A stretch of 64,000 nt of DNA from Gemmatimonadota bacterium (lineage in GTDB: Bacteria; Gemmatimonadota; Gemmatimonadetes; Gemmatimonadales; Gemmatimonadaceae): positions 455,994 to 519,993 of the forward strand of contig JADKAQ010000004.1 in the NCBI GenBank assembly GCA_016719105.1, given 5' to 3'. The notes under the pieces are model-generated. The model had not been told where the DNA came from and made no database searches. It saw only the letters and a list, made by a program, of their open reading frames with translations. A program made the position numbers and the translations under genes. Shown here in pieces: positions 35,613-43,964 of the stretch (within the stretch, counting starts at the first letter, position 1; each line of letters starts with the position of its first letter).

Positions 35613-38600
35613 ATGAAAGTCCTGCGTTCCCTCGCCGCCTTGTTCGCCGCGATTGCCGTGGCGGCTGGGGTGGCCCCGTCGCGCGCCGCGGCACAGGGCG
35701 TGACGACGGCATCCATGACAGGGACCGTCGTCGCCAGCAACGGCGTGGCGGTTGCTGGCGGTACCGTCTCTGCCCTGCACGTTCCATCGGGCACCGCCTA
35801 TCGCGCGACCACGCGCTCGGACGGCCGATTCACGATTCCGGGCATGCGTGTAGGCGGGCCGTATCGCGTGACGGTGCGCGCGCTCGGCTTCCAGCCCCGC
35901 ACGCGCGAAGACCTGACGTTGTCGCTCGGCGTCTCGACCGACCTGCAGTTCACGCTCGAGCAGGCGGCGACGCAGCTCGAGGCGGTGGCGGTGACGGCGA
36001 CCGCCGGTCCGTTCAGCTCCACGCGCACCGGCGCCTCCACGGCGGTGGGGAAGGATGCGCTGGAGTCGCTGCCGACGATCACGCGCACCATCGGCGACTT
36101 TACGCGCCTCACGCCGCAATCGGTGGGGAGTTCGTTCGGCGGCCAGGACAATCGCCTGAACAACCTGACGGTCGACGGTTCGTTCTTCAACAACTCCTTC
36201 GGCCTGCAGGGGCAGCCGGGGGCGCGCACCGGCGTGGCGCCGATCCCGCTCGACGCGATCGAGCAGGTGCAGGTCAACATCGCCCCGTTCGACGTGCGGC
36301 AGGGGAACTTCGTGGGCGCCGGGATCAACGCGGTGACCAAGAGCGGGACCAACGAGTTCTCCGGGTCGCTGTACGGCGTGCGCCGCAACGAGGACTACGT
36401 GGGGACCAAGGCGGGGGCGCTCCCCTTCAACCCGGGGACGTTCAGCTTCGGCCAGTTTGGCGGACGGCTGGGGGGCCCGATCCTCAGGAACAAGCTCTTC
36501 TTCTTCGTCAACTACGAGAACGACGGGCTGGAGCAGCCGGGGACGACCTTCCTCGCCAACACCGGGTCGCAGGCGGTGCAGGGGACCACGACGCGCGTCC
36601 TCAAGTCGGACATGGACGCGATGCAGGCCTTCCTCAAGAACTCGCTGCAGTACGACGCCGGCGGCTACACGGGGTGGAACCTCAAGGTCCCGTCGCAGCG
36701 CCTCATCACCAAGTTCGACTGGAACGCGAACGCGAACAACAAGGTGAGCCTGCGCTACATCCAGCTCGACTCCAAGTCGGACCAGCCGATGTCCAACTCG
36801 GGATCGCTCGGCTTCGGAAATCGTCGTGACAACACCAACTCGATGGCGTTCGCCAACTCGGCGTATGCCATCAAGGAGAACATCCGCTCCATCGTGGGCG
36901 AGGTGAACTCGCAGTTGGGCGTCAACAAGTCCAACAACTTCATCATCGGCTACACCACCAACGACGAGAGCCGCGAGTACAAGGGCGACATCTTCCCGAC
37001 GGTCGACATCCTCAAGGATGGCGTGACCTACATGTCGTTCGGCTTCGAGCCGTTCACGCCGGCCAACCAGCTGCGCTACAAGACGTTCCAGGTGCAGGAC
37101 AACTTCTCCATCTACACGGCGAACCACGACCTCACCTTCGGGGCCGCGGCGCAGCACTATCGCTCGGAGAACGTCTTCTATCCGGGGTCGCAGAGCGTGT
37201 ACGTGTACAACTCGCTCGCCGACTTCTATGCCGACGCGCAGGGCTACGTGGCCAACCCCAACCGCACCACGTCGCCGGTCTCGCTGCGGCGCTTTGAGGT
37301 GCGCTACATGAACATCCAGGGGCTCACCGAACCGATGCAGCCGCTCGAGGTCACGTACGCCGGCGCCTATGCGCAGGATGAGTGGCGCGCGACGAGCCGG
37401 CTCAAGCTCACCTTCGGGCTCCGCTTCGACGTCCCGATGTTCAAGGAGACGGGCTACACCAATCCGCAGGCGAATGCGCTGTCCTTCCGCGACGAGAGCG
37501 GCGCGTCGGTGAAGTACCAGACGCAGAAGCTCCCCGACGCGAACCTCCTCTGGTCGCCGCGCTTCGGCTTCAACTGGGACGTGTTCGGCGACCGCTCGAC
37601 GCAGGTGCGTGGCGGCACCGGGATCTTCACGGGGAGCCCGCCGTACGTCTGGATCTCCAACCAGATCGGTCAGAACGGGATCCTGACGGGCTTCGAGCAG
37701 CTCAACAACACCACGGCCCGCCCGTTCAATCCGAACCCGACGACGTACATGCCCAAGAGCGTCAACGGGACGCCCGCGGCTTCGTACGAGCTCAACTTCA
37801 CCGACGCGGACTACAAGTTCCCGCAGCTGTGGCGCACCAACGTCGCCGTCGACCAGAAGCTCCCGTACGGCTTCACGGGGACGCTGGAGTTCCTGTACGG
37901 CAAGGACGTGAACGGCGCGTACTACATCAACGCCAACCTCCCCGCCGCGCAGGCCGCCTTCACCGGCGCCGACACGCGTCCGCGGTGGACCAACGCGCGC
38001 ATCAACCCGAACATCACCGCCGCGTACGTCCTCAAGAACCAGGACGTCGGCTACTCGTACAGCATCGGCGGTTCGCTCGAGCGGTCGTTCAGCGGCGGCT
38101 TCTTCATGAAGGCCGGCTACAACTACGGCGTGGCGCGCAACACGATCGACCCGGGCTCCATTGCCGGCGGCTCGTACACCGGCAACGCCATGGCGGGCGA
38201 CCCGAACAACCCGGGCGTCGGCTACGCCTTCACCTCGCCGGGGCACCGCTCGTTCCTGGCCGCGACCTACCGTCGCGAGTACTTCAAGATGGGGGCGACG
38301 GCGATCTCCATCTTCGCCGAACGCTTCACGTTAGGCAACACGAGCTACACCTTCTCGGGTGACCTCAACGGCGACGGCGGGACGTCGAACGACCTGATCT
38401 ACGTTCCCCGCGGCGTGAGCGAGATGAACTTCGAGCAGTTCACCTCAGGGACGCGCACCTTCACGGCGGCCGAGCAGGCGGCGGCCTGGGACCAGTTCAT
38501 CGCCCAGGATCCGTACCTCAAGACCCGTCGCGGCAAGTACGCCGAGCGTGGGGCGGTCTTCCTCCCGCAGGCGCTGCGCGCCGACATGAGCATCACGCAG

Positions 38601-38873
38601 GACCTCTTCCGCGACCTCGGGGGCAAGCGCAATACGTTGCAGCTGCGCATGGACATCCTCAACGTGGGGAACCTGCTCAACAAGGACTGGGGGCTTGGTG
38701 AGCGCCTGGTGACCAACACCCCGCTCATCGCGCGTCCGGTGGGTTCCGATGGCAAGGCGCTCTATCGCCTGCGCAACATCGGGACGAACCTGATCTCGAA
38801 GACGTACGAGCAGACGGTGGGGATCGGTGATGTGTATCGGTTCCAGCTCGGGCTGCGGTACAACTTCAACTAG
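35613..38873 (+). CDS. Oar/SusC-like TonB-dependent receptor
   Basis: The protein has 1086 residues from ATG 35613. A signal peptide (VLRSLAALFAAIAVAAG) ends in RAAA before Gln28. The order is carboxypeptidase-regulatory domain (ASMTGTVVASNGVAVAGG), plug (QDNRLNNLTVDGS; RQGNFVGAGINAVTKSGTNEFSG), and a 22-stranded barrel typical for the Oar family, ending in LRYNFN. The frame is intact. It shares its layout and many plug motifs with the receptor at 30043, so the two are paralogues with a phosphodiesterase between them. Expected role: TonB-dependent uptake of a large ligand in the outer membrane. Confidence 0.93.
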   Translation: MKVLRSLAALFAAIAVAAGVAPSRAAAQGVTTASMTGTVVASNGVAVAGGTVSALHVPSGTAYRATTRSDGRFTIPGMRVGGPYRVTVRALGFQPRTREDLTLSLGVSTDLQFTLEQAATQLEAVAVTATAGPFSSTRTGASTAVGKDALESLPTITRTIGDFTRLTPQSVGSSFGGQDNRLNNLTVDGSFFNNSFGLQGQPGARTGVAPIPLDAIEQVQVNIAPFDVRQGNFVGAGINAVTKSGTNEFSGSLYGVRRNEDYVGTKAGALPFNPGTFSFGQFGGRLGGPILRNKLFFFVNYENDGLEQPGTTFLANTGSQAVQGTTTRVLKSDMDAMQAFLKNSLQYDAGGYTGWNLKVPSQRLITKFDWNANANNKVSLRYIQLDSKSDQPMSNSGSLGFGNRRDNTNSMAFANSAYAIKENIRSIVGEVNSQLGVNKSNNFIIGYTTNDESREYKGDIFPTVDILKDGVTYMSFGFEPFTPANQLRYKTFQVQDNFSIYTANHDLTFGAAAQHYRSENVFYPGSQSVYVYNSLADFYADAQGYVANPNRTTSPVSLRRFEVRYMNIQGLTEPMQPLEVTYAGAYAQDEWRATSRLKLTFGLRFDVPMFKETGYTNPQANALSFRDESGASVKYQTQKLPDANLLWSPRFGFNWDVFGDRSTQVRGGTGIFTGSPPYVWISNQIGQNGILTGFEQLNNTTARPFNPNPTTYMPKSVNGTPAASYELNFTDADYKFPQLWRTNVAVDQKLPYGFTGTLEFLYGKDVNGAYYINANLPAAQAAFTGADTRPRWTNARINPNITAAYVLKNQDVGYSYSIGGSLERSFSGGFFMKAGYNYGVARNTIDPGSIAGGSYTGNAMAGDPNNPGVGYAFTSPGHRSFLAATYRREYFKMGATAISIFAERFTLGNTSYTFSGDLNGDGGTSNDLIYVPRGVSEMNFEQFTSGTRTFTAAEQAAAWDQFIAQDPYLKTRRGKYAERGAVFLPQALRADMSITQDLFRDLGGKRNTLQLRMDILNVGNLLNKDWGLGERLVTNTPLIARPVGSDGKALYRLRNIGTNLISKTYEQTVGIGDVYRFQLGLRYNFN

Positions 38874-38886
38874 GCATCCCCCGCAC

Positions 38887-38928
38887 CGACGATGGGCCGC
38901 CTCCCGTATGGGGGGCGGCCCATCGTCG
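38887..38928 (+). terminator. 15-bp stem after the second receptor gene
   Basis: CGACGATGGGCCGCC (38887-38901) pairs exactly with 38914-38928. It lies between convergent genes and has TCTC rather than a T-tract after it. Confidence 0.75.
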
Positions 38929-38962
38929 TCTCGAGCACGAAGCCGCTGAGGCTGCGCTCGGC

Positions 38963-39844
38963 CTAGAAGATCTCGAGGTTGATGTACCGCTTCGGGTTCT
39001 TCTTGAAGTCGGCCGTCAGCGAATCGACGCGCGTCAGGACCCTGCGCAGGTCGTTGTACAGTCCCGGATCGTTGAGCAGGAGGGCGACGCTCCCGTCTCC
39101 CTTCTCGACCTTGGCCAGCACCGCGTTGAGGCGGTCAGTCGTCGCCTTGAGCTCACCGGTGAAGGTGGCCATGTTGGCGCTGGCGGTGCGCAGCGAGCGC
39201 ACGGTTGAGTCCACCTGCAGCGAGTCGATGGCGGAGGCGCGCGAGCGCACCGTGACGAGCGTCGCCTGCAGCTCGCGCGACTGCAGCGCGGCGATCTCGG
39301 CCAGCTGCAACACGAGCTTGTTGGTCGACATCAGTGTCTGCCGCATCTCGCGAATGCCGCCCGAGTCGACGAACTGCTGCTTGGCCGAGCCGAGGATGGC
39401 GTTGACCCCTTGCGTGATGGTGTCGGCGCGGGCGGTGAGCATCGCCAGGCCGGCGGCCGGGATGCCTAACGGGACGGTATCGCCCGGGGCATAGGACTCC
39501 GACGTCGCCCCGGTGGGGGTGAGGGCGATGGCCATGTCGCCGAAGAAGCCGTTCGGGACGACAGTGGCCGTCGTCCCGCGCGGCACCTTGTACTCGTCGC
39601 GCAGGCGATACGTCACCACGACCGTCCCCTTGGGGTCGAGCGAGACATCGTCGACGAAGCCGGCGGTGACGCCGGCGAGCCAGACCGGCTGCCCTTGCTT
39701 GAGCCCCGATCCCCACGGGAATCGCGAGTACAGCGGGTAGCCCGACGTCAGCCCCCCGCGCGCCAGCCACAGGGCGCCCACGATGATCACGGCGATGGCC
39801 GCCGTGGTGAAGATGCCCACGAGTACTTCGTCGCGCCGTTTCAT
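38963..39844 (-). CDS. mlaD: MlaD/MCE-domain lipid-transport protein
   Basis: The protein has 293 residues from ATG 39844. One N-terminal membrane helix (VGIFTTAAIAVIIVGALWLA) is followed by an MCE domain (YPLYSRFPWGSGLKQGQPVWLAG then FVDDVSLDPKGTVVVTYRL) and a long helical tail with Leu/Val repeats. MlaD hexamers form the periplasmic lipid-binding part of an MCE transporter that moves phospholipids between membranes. The start overlaps the mlaE stop as ATGA, so they are translated together. The ATPase gene mlaF is not in this cluster. Confidence 0.92.
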   Translation of the reverse strand: MKRRDEVLVGIFTTAAIAVIIVGALWLARGGLTSGYPLYSRFPWGSGLKQGQPVWLAGVTAGFVDDVSLDPKGTVVVTYRLRDEYKVPRGTTATVVPNGFFGDMAIALTPTGATSESYAPGDTVPLGIPAAGLAMLTARADTITQGVNAILGSAKQQFVDSGGIREMRQTLMSTNKLVLQLAEIAALQSRELQATLVTVRSRASAIDSLQVDSTVRSLRTASANMATFTGELKATTDRLNAVLAKVEKGDGSVALLLNDPGLYNDLRRVLTRVDSLTADFKKNPKRYINLEIF

Positions 39845-40695
39845 CCCTGGAGCTGGTTGGCGAGGAGTGAGGCCGTGAGGGCGTCGAGCACGAGAATCGC
39901 AACCGAGGTGACGACCACCGCCTTTGCGGTGGAGCGCCCGACGCCTTCGGCGCCGACATCGGTCACGAAGCCCTCATACGAACAAAGAAAGGCGATGGCC
40001 GCCCCGAAGATCGTGGCCTTGATCAACGAGTAGGCGATCTGGAAGAACGTGTACGACATGCGCAGCCCTTCGGAGAACTGCTGCCACGACACGTCGGTCG
40101 CGGTGAGCGAGGTGAAGCCCGCCATCGTCACGCCGACCGCGTTGGCAAAGATGACGAGCAACGGGAGCATCAGCGTCGCGGCGATGAAGCGCGGGACGAT
40201 GAGATACGCCACCGGATCGTACGACAGCGTCTCCAGCGCATCGATCTGCTCGGTCACGCGCATCGTCCCGATCTCGGCGGTCATGCGCGCCCCCACGCGC
40301 CCGGTGAGCACCAGCCCCGTGAGGAGCGGCCCCAACTCGAGGATGATCATCTGGCGCGAGATCAGCCCGACCACCGACAGCTGCACGCCGGGGAAGAGCT
40401 GGTAGCGCGTCTGCAGCGCGATGACCGACCCGATGAAGGCCGCGACGATCACCGTGAGCGGGAGCGAGTCGACGCCAATGCGCCGCATCTGCGCGAACGT
40501 CAGCGGCAAGTAGGTGCGCCACTCGGTCGCGAAGGCGCGCAGCATGTCGCGCAGGAAGTAGGTGCGCTCGCCGACGTCGGCGAGCAGGCCCTGCCCCAGG
40601 TGCCCGATCGAGCGGAAGACGCGAATCCCCGTCCGCTGCACCACCGGGAACTCCTCGGTGGGGCGATGCGTGCCGTGCATCGGGGAGGTGATCAC
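39841..40695 (-). CDS. mlaE: MlaE/DUF140 ABC-type lipid permease
   Basis: The protein has 284 residues from GTG 40695, overlapping the lptG stop; an ATG at 40680 is possible. Five or six membrane helices and the family signature (LELGPLLTGLVLTGRVGARMTAEIGTM) are clear, with EQIDALETLSYDPVAYLIVPR next. It forms the inner-membrane channel of the MCE lipid transporter. The N-terminus up to residue 20 is not conserved. ATGA overlap with mlaD at the other end marks strong translational coupling. Confidence 0.95.
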   Translation of the reverse strand: MITSPMHGTHRPTEEFPVVQRTGIRVFRSIGHLGQGLLADVGERTYFLRDMLRAFATEWRTYLPLTFAQMRRIGVDSLPLTVIVAAFIGSVIALQTRYQLFPGVQLSVVGLISRQMIILELGPLLTGLVLTGRVGARMTAEIGTMRVTEQIDALETLSYDPVAYLIVPRFIAATLMLPLLVIFANAVGVTMAGFTSLTATDVSWQQFSEGLRMSYTFFQIAYSLIKATIFGAAIAFLCSYEGFVTDVGAEGVGRSTAKAVVVTSVAILVLDALTASLLANQLQG

Positions 40696-41782
40696 GTGCG
40701 CACTCGCATGAGCATGATGAATCCGATGATGCCGAAGACGACGTTCGGGACCCAGGCCGCCATCTCGGGCGAGAAGACGCCCTTGCCGCCGACCGCCTTG
40801 GTCAGCTGGATCATGATGAGGAAGACGACGGTCGTGCCGAGCGAGAGCCCGATGCCGTAGGCCGCGCCGCCGCGGTGGTTGCTGGTGGCGAGCGGCGCGC
40901 CGAACAGGGCGATGATGAGGCAGGTGACCGGGATCGCGATCTTGAGCGCGCGGTCGACGCGCAGGACGTTCACGTCGCTCCCCGAGCGCTCGAGCGCGGT
41001 GATGTAGCGTCCCAGCTCCTCATAGCCCATGTCGCCCGGTGCCTTGGACGACGCCATGAGCTGCACCGGCGTCTCGACCATGTGCTTGTCCTGCATCGAC
41101 TCGAACTTGAAGGCGACGTCGCGCCCCGCGCCCGGGATCACGTGCAGCGTCCCGTCGGTGATCTTCCACCCGGTCGGCGTGAACGAGGCCTCGCGCCCGG
41201 CGATGACGTACGTGGGGTACTTGTCGGACCCCTCGTTCCCCTTCCGTTCGACCTCGATCCCCTCCATGTACCGCCGCTCCACGTTGAGGAGCGACGCCTT
41301 GTACACGCGCCCCAACTCGGCGGCGAAGGTGAAGTTGAAGCGCTCGTTGCCGCTGGTGAAGCGCGTCTCCTGCAGCAACTCGCTCCGTCGCTTGTTGGTC
41401 GAGGGGGCCACCTCGCCCAGGGCGAGGGCGAGCCCCGTCGCGACCAGCGCGCCGAAGAAGATCGGGAGGGTCAGGCGGTGAAACGAGATCCCCGACGCCT
41501 TGGCCGCCGTGATCTCGGCGTGGCGCGTGAAGGCACCGATGGAGAAGACGGTGGCGAAGAGCACGGCCGCCGGCATCACCATGAACATCGAGTCGGGGAT
41601 CCAGTACGGTAGCTCATCGCAATCGCCTTGGGGGTCAGATTGCGGTTGAAGTACTTGTCGATGTTGTCGGTGAGGTCGAAGATCGTGACGATCAGCGGGA
41701 AGCCTAACGCGGTGCTGAAGAAGATCTTCGTCCACTCGCCCGCGACATAGCGGTCGAGCGGGCGCAGGAGCCAGCGCATCAT
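40692..41782 (-). pseudogene. lptG: LptF/LptG-family LPS export permease, frameshifted near 41608
   Basis: The N-terminus reads MMRWLLRPLDRYVAGEWTKI and continues as a membrane helix (FFSTALGFPLIVTIFDLTDNI). The frame breaks at about 41608; adding one base after AMSY gives YWIPDSMFMVMPAAVLFATVFS and a complete protein of about 363 residues. The periplasmic jelly-roll domain and three C-terminal helices (AAYGIGLSLGTTVVFLIMIQL) are normal. With LptF and LptB it pulls LPS from the inner membrane. The second ATG of the MM start overlaps the lptF stop (ATGATG), and its own stop overlaps mlaE. The symbol assignment (G versus F) follows gene order only. The frameshift may be a consensus error. Confidence 0.85.
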
Positions 41783-43698
41783 GCGGCCCCGCCCCGGCGG
41801 CGCCGGAAGAGCCCCTTGAGCGCATCGACGATCTCGGAGAGGTCGCCGCCACGCGATGTCGCCGTCTCGCGCCCCATGCGCGACAGGAGGACGATCGCCA
41901 CGAGCGTGAAGAGGATGTTGGCCGACCACATGGCCCAGAACGGGGTGAGGATCGTGCGATCGGCCAGCGACTCGCCGGCGATCAGGCCCACGTAGTACAG
42001 CCCGAAGACACCAAGGCTCACGCCGATCACGAGCCCCACGCCGCCGCGCGGAAAGCGCAGCGCGATCGGCGCCCCCAACAGGACGAAGATCACGCACGCC
42101 ATCGAGATCGCGAACTTCTTCTGGATCTCCACGGCGAACTGGTTCATCTGCGAGCGCGCCGTGAGCATCTGGCTGCGCGCCGTCTCCATGACGACGTTGG
42201 CGGGCTGCGCCAGTCCGCCACCGGCCGAGGGGGCGATGCGCCCCGGATCGACGATCGCCGGGTTGGTCCCCGCCGCGGCCGCCGCGGCGCTGTCGCCTGG
42301 GGGAGGACCGCCGGCCGCAGCGCGCAGCATCGCCTCATCGCGACGACGCGCGCTGTCGGCCGTCACCCGGCCCAGCGAGTCGAGCGCCGGGAGCGCGGGT
42401 TGCGGCACCGGCGCCACCGCGCTGTCGCGCTTGACCGTGTCGCGCGCCGCCCCGGTTCGGACGGTGTCGACCTTCTGCACGGGCGGCTTCGGGTCCTGCG
42501 CCTTCTGCTCGGGGGCCTTCTGCACGGGGGGCGCCGCCCCCTTCTGCGGCGGTGCCTGCTGCCCTTGCTGCGCCTGCTGCGCCTGCTGCGCCTGTTGCAT
42601 CTGGCGGACCGGCGCCGCCTGGGCTTCGCGCGGCGTCACCAACGCCAGCGCCGCCGGAATCACCCCGGACTGCTGCGCCATCACGGCGCCGCCAGCCGCC
42701 ACGCGGCGCACGTAGGCGATCGCGTCGCAGTACGAACGGCCGAGCGAGCGTACCCGCGAGCGCCCCGCCGAGCCGCCGGGGGCGTCGGTCGGGTACGAGT
42801 TGGTGAGCATGACCGTCGCGCGCGGGTCCTTCTTGGCCGCATCGGCGGCGCGCTTGAAGTCGTCGAACGAGCGGAAGTAGTCACGCTCGAAGCGCGCCAC
42901 TTCGCTCTGCAGTTCGCACACCGACATCTCGCGATCGCTCTTGTACGTGTCGCTCGAGTCGCGCTCGAAGGCGTTGGCCACCCCCGGGACGCGAATGAGG
43001 TCGACCTTGAAATACAGGCGTTGCAGCTGTGAGGGGGTGTCCTTCGGCACTTCCTGCATGAAGCCCGAGTACAGCTTGAGCTGCAGGTCCGAGCCATCCT
43101 CGGTGAAGGCCATCATCCCGCTGTCGGCGTAGATGGTCCGGCGGCGCATCGGGTCGCTGAGGTCGTAGATCGTGACCTCGCGCATCCCGTTGGTCTCGCG
43201 ATTGAGGTGGTTGGTTCGCAGGAAGTAGCTGTTGGGCGCGACTTCGTTGATGATCTGTTCCTTGATGGCGAACGTCGGCTTCTTGCGGGCGATGTCGCCC
43301 TGCAGCGTGCGAAGCCGGTGGTTGGTACGCGGGAGGACCTGGTCGTTGAAGACGATCATCGAGATCGACAGCAGGGCCCCGCCGATGACGACGGGGACCA
43401 AGAGCCGCCCCATGCTCACCCCGTTGGCCTTGAGCGCCGTGATCTCGTTCTCCGACGCCAGGCGCGAGAAGGCGTAGAGCACCGCCACCAGCACCGCCAT
43501 CGGGAGCGTCATGGCGACCGTGAACGGCAGCGACAGGAGGAAGAACTCCATGATCACCGTCCACGGAAGTCCCTTGCCCACGAGATTCCCGAGCTGCTTG
43601 GCCACATAGTTCAGCAGCATCAGGGAGGTGAGCGCCGAGAGGGCGAAGACCAGGGGGCCGACGTGCTCTCGAAGGACGTACTTGTGGATTATCTTCAC
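41779..43698 (-). CDS. lptF: LptF/LptG-family LPS export permease with a large low-complexity insert
   Basis: The protein has 639 residues, about 250 more than usual. Three N-terminal helices (PLVFALSALTSLMLLNYVAKQ; FTVAMTLPMAVLVAVLYAFS; LVPVVIGGALLSISMIVF) and a periplasmic domain (about 105-270) fit the YjgP/YjgQ family. Residues from about 340 to 500 are an Ala/Pro/Gln/Asp-rich insert with tandem QQA repeats (QQAQQAQQAQQGQQ). The C-terminal helices (SMACVIFVLLGAPIALRF and following) are normal. It should work with lptG and an LptB ATPase encoded elsewhere. It is the first gene of the lptF-lptG-mlaE-mlaD operon and divergent from sprA. Confidence 0.9.
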   Translation of the reverse strand: MKIIHKYVLREHVGPLVFALSALTSLMLLNYVAKQLGNLVGKGLPWTVIMEFFLLSLPFTVAMTLPMAVLVAVLYAFSRLASENEITALKANGVSMGRLLVPVVIGGALLSISMIVFNDQVLPRTNHRLRTLQGDIARKKPTFAIKEQIINEVAPNSYFLRTNHLNRETNGMREVTIYDLSDPMRRRTIYADSGMMAFTEDGSDLQLKLYSGFMQEVPKDTPSQLQRLYFKVDLIRVPGVANAFERDSSDTYKSDREMSVCELQSEVARFERDYFRSFDDFKRAADAAKKDPRATVMLTNSYPTDAPGGSAGRSRVRSLGRSYCDAIAYVRRVAAGGAVMAQQSGVIPAALALVTPREAQAAPVRQMQQAQQAQQAQQGQQAPPQKGAAPPVQKAPEQKAQDPKPPVQKVDTVRTGAARDTVKRDSAVAPVPQPALPALDSLGRVTADSARRRDEAMLRAAAGGPPPGDSAAAAAAGTNPAIVDPGRIAPSAGGGLAQPANVVMETARSQMLTARSQMNQFAVEIQKKFAISMACVIFVLLGAPIALRFPRGGVGLVIGVSLGVFGLYYVGLIAGESLADRTILTPFWAMWSANILFTLVAIVLLSRMGRETATSRGGDLSEIVDALKGLFRRRRGGAA

Positions 43699-43964
43699 GC
43701 GCGCGGCTGGTTCTCCGGTCGATGAACGGAACCCGGGACGTGGGCCCCCGTACTACAGGCGATCTTGCGAATGGTCGACGGCTCCCGGCGGCGCTCGGCG
43801 CCGACGAATCGGCGACCATCGGTGCGATGGCTTGCCGTCAGATCCCGAGGGGGATTCCTCCGGTTCCCGTCATCGCAAAAGTCGGCGTAATATAGCCCCT
43901 CGCCCACCCGGCAGAGCTTGGCTTCCGAACGAGGAACGACCGGCTGATACCCTCCCGCCCTGCA

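Noticed and set aside
33281..38246. Long minus-strand frames (755 and 932 codons) opposite the phosphodiesterase and second receptor
   Set aside because: They are Arg/Ala-rich shadows of strong plus-strand genes with clear motifs. No family pattern is seen in them.
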